Shown here in pieces: positions 17,410-25,159 of a DNA stretch of 35,424 bases. Within the stretch, counting starts at the first letter, position 1, and the number at the start of each line of letters is the position of its first letter. This DNA is from an uncultured Collinsella sp. Its GTDB lineage: Bacteria; Actinomycetota; Coriobacteriia; Coriobacteriales; Coriobacteriaceae. The position numbers and the translations under genes were made by a program. The notes below the pieces were generated by a model that was given only the letters and a program-made list of their open reading frames with translations, did not search any database and had not been told where the DNA came from. The stretch is from contig CALHDP010000108.1 of NCBI GenBank assembly GCA_938023085.1, forward strand, positions 1-35,424. The letters run 5' to 3'.

Positions 17410-17504
17410 CTCGCCGATACATACTGTCTGGCGAATCGTTTGTCAACGAATTCGGTGAACGGTAGTAAATACCGTTCAAGCGTATGTATGTATCGGTCGC
17501 CGAG
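17410..17504 (+). promoter_or_regulatory. structured leader: nested inverted repeats forming a possible three-way junction
   Basis: An outer perfect 11-bp inverted repeat (17414-17424 with 17486-17496) encloses two hairpins. The first pairs 17432-17440 with 17445-17454 with one bulged base. The second is a perfect 9-bp repeat (17456-17464 with 17470-17478) around a five-base loop. Four more pairs (17410-17413 with 17501-17504) can extend the outer helix beyond a bulge. If transcribed from a promoter near 17350-17382, this is a 5' leader RNA of the operon. The 9-bp repeat, TGAACGGTA-N5-TACCGTTCA, could instead be a protein operator. I do not recognise a known riboswitch class. Confidence 0.6.
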
Positions 17505-17561
17505 CGCGGCACCTCAGTTGGGTTCGTCGGTAGGTAAGGTATATATCGTCCGCAAGTTGCG

Positions 17562-17585
17562 CGGGGGCAAGTCTAGGTGCTCCCG
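17562..17585 (+). other. leader hairpin upstream of the binding-protein gene
   Basis: An 8-bp stem with one G-T pair (17562-17569 with 17578-17585) and an eight-base loop lies 19 bases before the ribosome site (AGGAGA, 17605-17610). It has no T-tract. It may affect translation or be the regulated part of the leader. Confidence 0.4.
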
Positions 17586-17614
17586 AGTAAGATTCTCTAT
17601 TGATAGGAGAAGAC

Positions 17615-19228
17615 ATGGCCATCATCAACAAGGGTATGTCCAGGCGTTCGTTCCTCGGCCTCACCGGCAGCGTCGCTGCTGTCGCAGGGCTTGGTCTCAC
17701 CGGCTGCGGTGGCAGCTCTAGCGACGAGGGTTCCGCTTCCGGTTCCACCGATTCCGCCAACCGTGGCGGCGGCGTGATCACCGCTGGTTCCGCTTACGCT
17801 CCGTCCAGCTTCGATCCCGCCAGCACCGGCTCCGCTGTGGGCCTGGGTGCTAACTGGCACGTCGTCGAGGGCCTCTACGGCATCGATTACCACGACTACA
17901 GCACCTTCAACGAGCTCGCCACCGACGATCCTAAGTCCGTGGACGACACCACTTTCGAGGTCACCATCCGCAAGGGCGCCAAGTTCTCCGATGGCACCGA
18001 GGTCACCGCTGACGATGTCGTTGCCTCCTACACCGCTTGCGCCGCTTCCGCTACCTATGCTCCGTTCTTCCAGCCCTTCGAGTCCATCGAGGCCAAGGAC
18101 GCCAGCACCGTGACGGTCAAGACCAAGGTCCCCAACTTCTCCCTGCTCAAGGATCGTCTGGCCATCGTCCGCGTTACCCCGGCCACTCAGACCGAGGAGG
18201 ATCGCGCCAAGCAGCCGATCGGCTCCGGCCCTTGGATGTACGACTCTATCTCCGATACCGAGATTACCCTGGTTCCCAATCCTGAGTACAACGGTGAGTA
18301 TGCTGTCGAGGATAAGAAGATCCAGTACAGCATCCTGACCGACCCCACCGCTCGCGTTACCGCTCAGCAGGAGGGCTCCACGCTCGTTATGGAGCTCGTT
18401 ACCGCTGACGCCGTCGACCAGCTTGAGAGCGCCGGCTGCAAGATCGATAACGTTCAGGGTTTCGGCACCCGCTTCATCATGTTCAACGTCGCCAAGGAGC
18501 CTTGGAACAACGTCAAGGTCCGTCAGGCTGTCATGTATGCGCTCGACACCGAGAAGATGGTCAGCAACACCTTCGCCGGCCTTGCCACCGCTGCCAGCTG
18601 CTACCTGCCCAAGAGCTTCACCAACTATCATGAGGCTTCCACGGTGTACAAGACCGACGCCAAGAAGGCTAAGAAGCTCATCGAGGAGTCTGGCATCACC
18701 CCGGGTGCCATCACCCTGCGCACCACCGACAACGAGCAGATTAAGGGCATGGCCGCCCAGGTCAAGAACGACCTCGACGCTCTCGGCTTCGATGTGACCA
18801 TCCAGACCGATACCTCGCCGGCCACCTACGCTGCCATCGACGGCGGCGAGGCCTACGATATCCTCCTTGCCCCTGGCGATCCTTCCTGCTTCGGCGCCGA
18901 CCCCGACCTGCTGCTCAACTGGTGGTACGGCGACAACGTCTGGATGCAGACCCGTTGCCCGTGGAAGGAGTCCGCTGAGTGGCAGAAGCTCCACAGTCTC
19001 ATGGACGAGGCTCTTGCCGCCGAGGGCGACGAGCAGCAGAAGAAGTGGAACGAGTGCTTCGACATCATTGCCGACAACGCCGTTCTGTACCCCGTTGTCC
19101 ACGTCAAGACCGTCTCCGCTTCCTGGGACGATCCGTCCACTGCGCCCAACGGCGAGGCCCTCGATGGCTTCAAGGGCATCGGCACGACGAGCATGTCCTT
19201 CAGGGGCGTTGCGACCGTCAAGGCGTAA
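17615..19228 (+). CDS. Tat-type lipoprotein substrate-binding protein, Opp/Dpp family 5
   Basis: This is the solute receptor of the ABC importer encoded directly downstream. The 537-residue protein begins with a twin-arginine motif (SRRSFLGL, 9-16), a hydrophobic stretch and a lipobox LTGC (Cys31), so it is probably exported folded by Tat and lipid-anchored outside. A Ser/Gly-rich linker follows, then the SBP_bac_5 domain (SFDPASTGS; FEVTIRKGAKFSDGTEVTADDVVAS; IGSGPWMYD). The family binds peptides, nickel, sugars and, in systems such as SatABCD of Haemophilus ducreyi and SiaEFGI of Corynebacterium glutamicum, sialic acid. Operon context favours the last here. Codon choice is as strongly biased as in gap and pgk, implying high expression. 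I start at ATG 17615 after AGGAGA. Confidence 0.9.
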   Translation: MAIINKGMSRRSFLGLTGSVAAVAGLGLTGCGGSSSDEGSASGSTDSANRGGGVITAGSAYAPSSFDPASTGSAVGLGANWHVVEGLYGIDYHDYSTFNELATDDPKSVDDTTFEVTIRKGAKFSDGTEVTADDVVASYTACAASATYAPFFQPFESIEAKDASTVTVKTKVPNFSLLKDRLAIVRVTPATQTEEDRAKQPIGSGPWMYDSISDTEITLVPNPEYNGEYAVEDKKIQYSILTDPTARVTAQQEGSTLVMELVTADAVDQLESAGCKIDNVQGFGTRFIMFNVAKEPWNNVKVRQAVMYALDTEKMVSNTFAGLATAASCYLPKSFTNYHEASTVYKTDAKKAKKLIEESGITPGAITLRTTDNEQIKGMAAQVKNDLDALGFDVTIQTDTSPATYAAIDGGEAYDILLAPGDPSCFGADPDLLLNWWYGDNVWMQTRCPWKESAEWQKLHSLMDEALAAEGDEQQKKWNECFDIIADNAVLYPVVHVKTVSASWDDPSTAPNGEALDGFKGIGTTSMSFRGVATVKA

Positions 19229-19290
19229 GACTCGCTTGAGTCTGTATGCAGGATGTCGGTCATTGGGACCGTATCCTCATAGTTGAAACA

Positions 19291-19324
19291 AAGACCCGGG
19301 CGGCAACGATGTCGCTCGGGTCTT
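19291..19324 (+). other. intercistronic stem-loop between binding protein and permease
   Basis: An 11-bp stem with one G-T pair (19291-19301 with 19314-19324) is followed by GTAATGAG, with no T-tract. Such hairpins after the binding-protein gene commonly stabilise its mRNA or reduce read-through, giving excess binding protein over membrane subunits. The rest of the 157-base spacer shows nothing else. Confidence 0.6.
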
Positions 19325-19385
19325 GTAATGAGTATCCGTACTCATATACCAGTTGGTCCTACCGACAAAAGAAAGGGGAGAGAAC

Positions 19386-20342
19386 GTGAACAACTTGCTA
19401 CGTTTGATTGGAAGGCGTCTTGTGGCGCTGCCGATCATGGCATTGGGCGTCACCGTCCTGGTGTTCTTCCTTATGTCGTTCTCCAAGACCGACCCCGCCT
19501 ACACGGCGTTGGGTGACGGTGCCTCGCCCGAGGCGGTTGCCGAGTACCATGAGAAGTATGGTCTGGACGACCCCTGGCCCGTGCGCTACGTGCGCTATAT
19601 GGGCGATTTGATCCATGGCGACATGGGCACCTATGGTGCTGCTCGCAACTCCGTTGCCAAGCGCATCTCCACGGCCCTGCCCGTCACGATGCAGCTGACC
19701 TTTATCGGTCTTGCCATCGGTGCGGTCGTTTCGTTTTTGCTCGGCGTCATCGCGGCACTGTATCGCGACAAATGGCCGGACCAAGTGATCCGCGTCTTTT
19801 CCATCGCCGGCTTGGCAACCCCGTCGTTCTGGCTTGCCGTTCTGTTGATCCTGCTGTTCTCTTCCTACCTTAAGGTGCTCCCGGCATCGGGTGCTCTGCC
19901 TCACTTCACCACGAATCCGGTTGGCTATCTGGGACGTATGATCATGCCCGCTATCGCCTTGGCATTTCCGCTGACGGGCCAGATGACTCGTATCGTGCGT
20001 ACCGCCATGGTCGAGGAGCTCGACAAGGATTATGTCCGTATGGCTCGCGGCGCCGGCGTTCCCGAGAAGGTCGTCGTCGGCATCAACGTTCTTCGCAATG
20101 CGCTGATCACCCCGGTCACCACCCTCGGTCTTAAGATCGGTTACCTCATGGGCGGCGCCGTCGTCATCGAGGTTATCTTCAACCTCCCCGGCATGGGCAC
20201 TGCGATTCTGCAGGGCGTTCAGGGCAACGAGGCGAACCTGGTTCAGGGCGTCGTTATCGTCGTTGCTCTTGCCTTCATCATCATCAACATCGTGGTTGAC
20301 ATGCTCTACCTGCTCATCAACCCGCGCATCAGGACGGTGTAG
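19386..20342 (+). CDS. ABC transporter permease, DppB/OppB type
   Basis: One of two membrane subunits of the Opp/Dpp-type importer. The 318-residue protein begins RRLVALPIMALGVTVLVFFLM, the typical first span of DppB-like permeases, and has about six spans. The cytoplasmic EAA-loop that docks the ATPase is seen in ELDKDYVRMARGAGVPEKVV. The start is GTG 19386 after AAGGGGAG; the upstream in-frame ATG lacks a ribosome site. The next gene starts three bases after the stop. Confidence 0.92.
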   Translation: MNNLLRLIGRRLVALPIMALGVTVLVFFLMSFSKTDPAYTALGDGASPEAVAEYHEKYGLDDPWPVRYVRYMGDLIHGDMGTYGAARNSVAKRISTALPVTMQLTFIGLAIGAVVSFLLGVIAALYRDKWPDQVIRVFSIAGLATPSFWLAVLLILLFSSYLKVLPASGALPHFTTNPVGYLGRMIMPAIALAFPLTGQMTRIVRTAMVEELDKDYVRMARGAGVPEKVVVGINVLRNALITPVTTLGLKIGYLMGGAVVIEVIFNLPGMGTAILQGVQGNEANLVQGVVIVVALAFIIINIVVDMLYLLINPRIRTV

Positions 20343-20345
20343 ATT

Positions 20346-22361
20346 ATGGTAAAGATTCGAGAGAAGCAAACCGAGCAGCTCGAGAAGGCTGCCTCCAAGG
20401 GGCTCAAGCTCGGTGGCTGGAAGAAGATGACGTTGTCTTCTAAGATTGCCGCCGTCGTGCTGGTGCTGGTCGCCCTGACTGCGATTCTGGCGCCCCTTCT
20501 TGCCCCCTATAGCCCGGTCGAGATCTTTACGGCTCGCCAGGCTCCCGGCAACGGATTTATCTTCGGTACCGACGATAAGGGTCGCGACATTCTGTCGCGT
20601 ATGCTCTACGGTGGTCGTTACTCGCTGATTATCGGCTTTGGCGCCACCGCCATGGCTCTGGTCTGCGGCTCGGTCGTGGGCGCCCTTGCAGCGGTTTCGC
20701 GCAAGGCCGTCTCCGAGACGATCATGCGTATCCTGGACATCATCATGTCCATCCCGGGCATCGCCCTCGCGGCCGTCTTTGTCTCCATCCTGGGCAACTC
20801 CGTGCCGTCGATCATCTTCGCCATCGGCTTTATGTACACTCCGCAGATTGCCCGTATCGTGCGCGCCAACATCGTGTCCGAGTACGGCGAGGACTATGTC
20901 CGCGCGGTCATCGTTTCCGGCGCCAAGGCTCCGTGGATTTTGATCAAGCATGTTCTGCGTAACTGCATCGCCCCGATCATGGTCTTCACCGTTACCCTGG
21001 TCGCCGACGCCATCATCTTCGAGGCCTCGCTGACCTTCATCGGCGCTGGTATCCAGGAGCCCACCGCTACCTGGGGCAACATCCTCGCCGACGCCCGCGG
21101 CGGCGTGCTCGCCGGCCGTTGGTGGCAGGCACTGTTCCCAGGCCTGGCCATCATGATCACCTGCCTGGCGCTCAACATCCTCTCCGAGGGCATTACCGAC
21201 GCCATGGCCGCTGCTCCCTCCGCCGCCCTGGATCCCACCGATTCCTCCAAGCGTCGCGAGGCCGACCTGCTGGTCTCCGACCCCGTTCGAGCCTACAAGG
21301 AGCAGGCCCAGTCCCTCTCCGCTCGCCTTGGCGCCCTGCGCGATGTCGAGCTCAAGCGTGACGATCGCCATGTGCCCGACGAGTCTGTTGAACCGATTCT
21401 CTCGGTCCGTGACTTCTGCATCCAGTTTGAGCATCACGGTGATATCAACGTCGTCGACCATGTCAACTTTGACGTCCGTCCTGGTCAGACCATGGGCCTG
21501 GTGGGCGAGTCCGGTTGCGGTAAGTCCATCACCACGCTGGCCATCATGGGCCTGACCGACGATGACGAGCACCTTTCCGGCGAGGTCCTCTGGGAGGGCC
21601 GTGACCTGCTCAAGATGAGCAAGAAGGAGTGGTTCGGCCTGCGCGGTACCGATATCGCTATGGTCTATCAGGACGCCCTGTCCTCGCTCAACCCCTCCAT
21701 GCTCATCTCTGCCCAGATGAAGCAGCTCACCAAGCGCGGCGGAACCCGCAGCGCCGAGGAGCTCCTGGAGCTCGTCGGCCTCGATCCCAAGCGCACGCTC
21801 GAGAGCTATCCGCACGAGCTTTCCGGCGGCCAGCGTCAGCGTGTCCTGATCGCTATGGCCCTTACCCGCGACCCCAAGCTGGTCATCTGCGACGAACCCA
21901 CGACCGCTCTGGACGTTACCGTCCAGAAGCAGGTCATCAAGCTGCTCAACGATCTTCAGGCCAAGCTCGGCTTTGCCATGATCTTCGTTTCGCACGACCT
22001 GGCGCTGGTCGCCGAGGTCGCCCACAACATCACGGTTATGTACGCTGGCCAGGTTATCGAGCAGGCACCCACCAAGGAGCTGCTCACTAACCCGATCCAC
22101 GAGTACACCCGCGGTCTTCTGGGTTCCGTTCTGTCCATCGAGAGCGGTTCGGGCCGCCTGCACCAGGTGCCCGGCGCCGTTCCGAGTCCGCGCGATTTCC
22201 CCAAGGGCGATCGCTTCGCGCCCCGCTCGAGCCATCCGCGTATTGGCCTGGACACCCGTCCGGTCTTCAAGCGCGTGCCCGGCACCGAGCACTTCTATTC
22301 CGAGCTCCCCGACGAGGTGCTCAAGGCAAATGGTTTGACCCCTCACGCGGAGGTGATGTAG
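20346..22361 (+). CDS. fused ABC permease (DppC type) and ATPase (DppD type)
   Basis: This 671-residue protein joins two importer subunits. Residues 1 to about 290 are a DppC-like permease (spans, FGTDDKGRDILSRMLYGGRYSL, and an EAA-loop EYGEDYVRAVIVSGAKAPW). A charged linker follows, and from about 345 a DppD-like ATPase with Walker A GESGCGKS (about 386-393), LSGGQRQR (about 491) and ICDEPTTALD. The C-terminal tail resembles the oligopeptide-transporter HPY extension (THEYTRGLL-like NPIHEYTRGLLGS). The fusion is one continuous frame with no internal frameshift visible. Fused permease/ATPases of this type are known in actinobacteria. It abuts the second ATPase gene. Confidence 0.92.
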   Translation: MVKIREKQTEQLEKAASKGLKLGGWKKMTLSSKIAAVVLVLVALTAILAPLLAPYSPVEIFTARQAPGNGFIFGTDDKGRDILSRMLYGGRYSLIIGFGATAMALVCGSVVGALAAVSRKAVSETIMRILDIIMSIPGIALAAVFVSILGNSVPSIIFAIGFMYTPQIARIVRANIVSEYGEDYVRAVIVSGAKAPWILIKHVLRNCIAPIMVFTVTLVADAIIFEASLTFIGAGIQEPTATWGNILADARGGVLAGRWWQALFPGLAIMITCLALNILSEGITDAMAAAPSAALDPTDSSKRREADLLVSDPVRAYKEQAQSLSARLGALRDVELKRDDRHVPDESVEPILSVRDFCIQFEHHGDINVVDHVNFDVRPGQTMGLVGESGCGKSITTLAIMGLTDDDEHLSGEVLWEGRDLLKMSKKEWFGLRGTDIAMVYQDALSSLNPSMLISAQMKQLTKRGGTRSAEELLELVGLDPKRTLESYPHELSGGQRQRVLIAMALTRDPKLVICDEPTTALDVTVQKQVIKLLNDLQAKLGFAMIFVSHDLALVAEVAHNITVMYAGQVIEQAPTKELLTNPIHEYTRGLLGSVLSIESGSGRLHQVPGAVPSPRDFPKGDRFAPRSSHPRIGLDTRPVFKRVPGTEHFYSELPDEVLKANGLTPHAEVM

Positions 22362-23189
22362 ATGAGCGAGACCGCAGTCAACGGCGTCGAGCCGATCATC
22401 TTCCTTGATGACGTCCACGTCACCTTTAGGACCCGTACCGGCTCGATTCTGCACCCCAACCTGGTTCACGCCGTCCAGGGTGTAACGATTAAGCTCATGC
22501 CCGGTCAGACGATCGGCATCGTCGGCGAGTCCGGTTGCGGTAAGTCCACCACCGCCAACGTCATGTGCGGCCTGCAGGCCCCCACGAGCGGCAAGGTCTA
22601 CTTTAAGGGCAAGGACGTTACCAAACGTACCGCCGAGGACCGTCGCCACATGGGTCGCGTCATCTCGGTCGTGTTTCAAAACCCGGCCACGGCGCTCAAC
22701 CCCCGCATGGTCGTTCGCGAGCAACTGCTCGACCCCATGCGCGTCCACAACCTGGGTACCGAGGCCGAGCAGGAGAAGCGCGTCAAAGAGCTCCTGGAGC
22801 TCACCGGTCTGCCCAGCTCCGCCGCCGAGGTTCTTCCCGGTCAGCTTTCGGGCGGCCAGCGCCAGCGCGTCGCAATTGCCCGTGCCCTGTCGCTGAACCC
22901 CGATGCCATCATCGCCGACGAGCCCACCTCGGCTCTGGACGTTTCGGTCCGCGCGCAGATTCTGAACCTGCTGACCGACCTTAAGAAGGAGCTCGGCCTG
23001 GCCATGGTGTTCATCAGCCATGACATCCAGACGGTCCGCTATATCTCTGACGACATCATCGTTATGAATGGCGGCAAGATCGTCGAGCAGGGCGAGGCCA
23101 AGCAGGTCTTCCAGCATCCCCAGGACCCCTACACCAAGATGCTGCTCGGCGCTGCGCCGTCGCTGCTGCACCCCAAGCTCGGCGAATAG
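22362..23189 (+). CDS. ABC transporter ATPase, DppF type
   Basis: The second ATPase of the importer, expected to pair with the ATPase half of the fused protein. It has 275 residues with Walker A GESGCGKS, LSGGQRQRVAIARAL, and Walker B IIADEPTSALD. It is shorter than typical DppF (about 320), stopping after DPYTKMLLGAAPSLLHPKLGE and so lacking the usual C-terminal extension. ATG 22362 directly follows the previous TAG and has GGAGGTGAT upstream, an excellent ribosome site. Confidence 0.92.
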   Translation: MSETAVNGVEPIIFLDDVHVTFRTRTGSILHPNLVHAVQGVTIKLMPGQTIGIVGESGCGKSTTANVMCGLQAPTSGKVYFKGKDVTKRTAEDRRHMGRVISVVFQNPATALNPRMVVREQLLDPMRVHNLGTEAEQEKRVKELLELTGLPSSAAEVLPGQLSGGQRQRVAIARALSLNPDAIIADEPTSALDVSVRAQILNLLTDLKKELGLAMVFISHDIQTVRYISDDIIVMNGGKIVEQGEAKQVFQHPQDPYTKMLLGAAPSLLHPKLGE

Positions 23190-23269
23190 CCTCGCTTTCC
23201 CTCCCGTGCGCCCGGTTCCCTTGCCGGGCGCACCTCCGTTGCGATTTCGAAAGGTTGGGTTCACGAGCC

Positions 23270-24247
23270 ATGCCAAGTGCTCAGGAGCTACAACATCAAT
23301 TTGGTGAATATCGAGGCGCCATGCCCCGTCCATCAGATTTCGATCTCTTTTGGAAGGATCGCATGGCCGAGGCCGACGCCGTCGGGCTTGACTATGCGAT
23401 CGACACGGCATCGGTCACCGATACCGCGACCTGCCAACTTTTCGACCTCTGGTATACCGGCATGTGTGGCGCTCGCCTGCATGCCAAGTACCTTAAACCC
23501 GTCTCGGACGAGCCCGTGCCATTGGTGCTTCAGTTCCATGGGTATCCGGGTGCAAGCCGCAGCTGGTTTGAGCAGGCGTCGTTTGCGGGCATGGGCATGG
23601 CACTCATCGCCCTCGACTGCCCCGGCCAAGGAGGTCCCTCCGAGGACATTGGTGGATTTGAGGGCACAACGGTTGCCGGGCATATCGTCGCCGGCATCGA
23701 CGGCGACCCGGCCAACCTCTACTATGTCCGCTTGCACCAAGATATTCGCATCCTGTGCCGTATTGTTCGCGAGCTCGAGGGCATCGATCTTTCTCGTGTG
23801 TTTGTGAACGGCGCGTCGCAGGGTGGTGGTTTGGGCATTGCGACCTGTGCGCTTAACAGCGAGCTTATCAATCGTGCCGCCATCCTCTATCCCTTCCTGT
23901 CAGATTTCCGCCTAGTCTGGGATTTGGATGCAGACGACATTGCCTACGAGGGCCTGCGCTATTGGTCTCGCTGGTTTGACGAGGACTCGACTCGTATTGA
24001 CGAAGCCTATGCCAAGCTGGCGTACTTCGATTCCAAGAACTTTGCCCCTATGGTCAAATGCCCCGTGCTGTTTGGCACCGGCACAGCCGATATCGTCTGC
24101 CCGCCAGCGACGCAGTTTGCGGTCTATAACAACCTGACCTGCGAAAAGCGTCATGAGTTCTTTGAAGGCTTTGGCCACGAGGAGATTCAGGATTTTGACG
24201 ATCTGATCATTCCGTTTTTCTGCAAGGGAGGGGAGGCTCATGTCTAA
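23270..24247 (+). CDS. AXE1-family carbohydrate acetylesterase (alpha/beta hydrolase)
   Basis: Predicted to remove O-acetyl groups from a sugar, by context probably from imported O-acetylated sialic acid. The 325-residue cytoplasmic protein (no signal peptide seen) matches the acetyl xylan esterase/cephalosporin-C deacetylase family (PF05448). It has PSDFDLFWKD near the N-terminus, the oxyanion-region motif FHGYPGASRSW (89-99), nucleophile motif GASQGG with Ser183, Asp274 in GTADIVCPPATQFAVYN, and His303 in GFGHEEI. All catalytic residues are present. ATG 23270 has only a distant AAAGG, so initiation may be weak or coupled. It overlaps the next gene by 8 bases. Xylan or another acetylated glycan is possible as the source of the substrate. 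Confidence 0.85.
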   Translation: MPSAQELQHQFGEYRGAMPRPSDFDLFWKDRMAEADAVGLDYAIDTASVTDTATCQLFDLWYTGMCGARLHAKYLKPVSDEPVPLVLQFHGYPGASRSWFEQASFAGMGMALIALDCPGQGGPSEDIGGFEGTTVAGHIVAGIDGDPANLYYVRLHQDIRILCRIVRELEGIDLSRVFVNGASQGGGLGIATCALNSELINRAAILYPFLSDFRLVWDLDADDIAYEGLRYWSRWFDEDSTRIDEAYAKLAYFDSKNFAPMVKCPVLFGTGTADIVCPPATQFAVYNNLTCEKRHEFFEGFGHEEIQDFDDLIIPFFCKGGEAHV

Positions 24248-25091
24248 GTGCGAGAGCAATGTTAATGAGCTGATTGTCCCCGGGCTCGTGGGAATTCCTG
24301 GAACGGTTTCGTCAAGGCTCGCAGAATATCGGGACTGGCGCGGTGATGTCCAAGCAGATGTTTCTGATTTAGAGACATGCGCTTCGAATCTTGAGATTCA
24401 AGGCCTGGCCATTACGGCGATTGACTTTGTTAACCCCTGCGCCCGTTACTCGGAGGTCTCCTTTGAGCTCGGTGACGATGCGATTCACGCTCGTTTGATC
24501 GAGCCTGTCGGTCGTGCCCGAGTGTCTGAGCGCGTGCCGCTGTGCCTGATGTTCCACGATATCGATCGGCCTGTGCGCGGCTGGCATCACATGACGAGAT
24601 TTGCCGCCATGGGGTATGCCGTCCTCGCGCTGGATGACGATGTTGCTGGTGCGGACGACCTGCAGCGGGGGATTTCTTCGCCCGCTTTTGTCGAGCGCGT
24701 CCGTTGGGGTTGCGCGCTGGCGAAGGTGGCGCGCAATCTTGATGGCATGGACCCCGACCGCATCTTTGCATGGGGCGAGGGTCTAGGCGGCGGAGTCGCG
24801 CTGGCGGTTTCTGCTCTGGACGAGCGGGGTCTCGCCTGCACGGCGGTTGCCAATCCGCTTCCTGGCGGCCTCGAGGCGCTGTCGTCTCGGGTGCGCGGAT
24901 CGGTGCTCATGGGCACATCGCTCATGGATACCGTGAGCGATCCCAAGGATCAGTTTGCCGTATTCAACGGTCTTGAGTGTGACCGGAGACATATCATCTA
25001 TGCCAAATACGCTCACGAGCGCATCAATGCGTTCGAAAACGAAGTCGTCGACTTTTTTAACCAAACGTTCTACTCGTGTTCTTTGGCCTAG
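24240..25091 (+). CDS. AXE1-like pseudoenzyme, paralogue of the upstream esterase
   Basis: This 283-residue protein is related to the esterase before it: RIFAWGEGLGGG aligns with RVFVNGASQGGG, and LMGTSLMDTVSDPKDQFAVFNGL aligns with LFGTGTADIVCPPATQFAVYNNL. The nucleophilic Ser is replaced by Gly (residue 181 in GEGLG). The Asp (230) and His (259 in YAHERI) positions are kept. It is therefore probably not an active serine esterase. It may be a partner or regulatory subunit, since AXE1 enzymes form oligomers, or may have another function. ATG 24240 lies in an ATGTCTAA overlap with a strong GGGAGGGGAGG before it. There is no frameshift or stop, so it is a maintained gene rather than a pseudogene. 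Confidence 0.75.
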   Translation: MSKCESNVNELIVPGLVGIPGTVSSRLAEYRDWRGDVQADVSDLETCASNLEIQGLAITAIDFVNPCARYSEVSFELGDDAIHARLIEPVGRARVSERVPLCLMFHDIDRPVRGWHHMTRFAAMGYAVLALDDDVAGADDLQRGISSPAFVERVRWGCALAKVARNLDGMDPDRIFAWGEGLGGGVALAVSALDERGLACTAVANPLPGGLEALSSRVRGSVLMGTSLMDTVSDPKDQFAVFNGLECDRRHIIYAKYAHERINAFENEVVDFFNQTFYSCSLA

Positions 25092-25159
25092 ACGGCCTGG
25101 ACACTGCCAACAAGAGTGGGCGGCATAGGGCTGCCCACCAGACAACTAAGGAGATTCTT

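Noticed and set aside
19398..23411. A 1337-codon open frame on the - strand opposite the transporter genes
   Set aside because: It lies antisense to clear, family-matching transporter genes. Strong codon bias in those genes removes antisense stop codons. Its translation is low-complexity and matches no family I recognise. The same applies to long - strand frames opposite the binding protein, gap, pgk and gpmI.
24240..25091. The second AXE1-like gene as a decayed pseudogene
   Set aside because: The frame is intact over 283 codons, the ribosome site is strong, and the Asp and His positions are retained.
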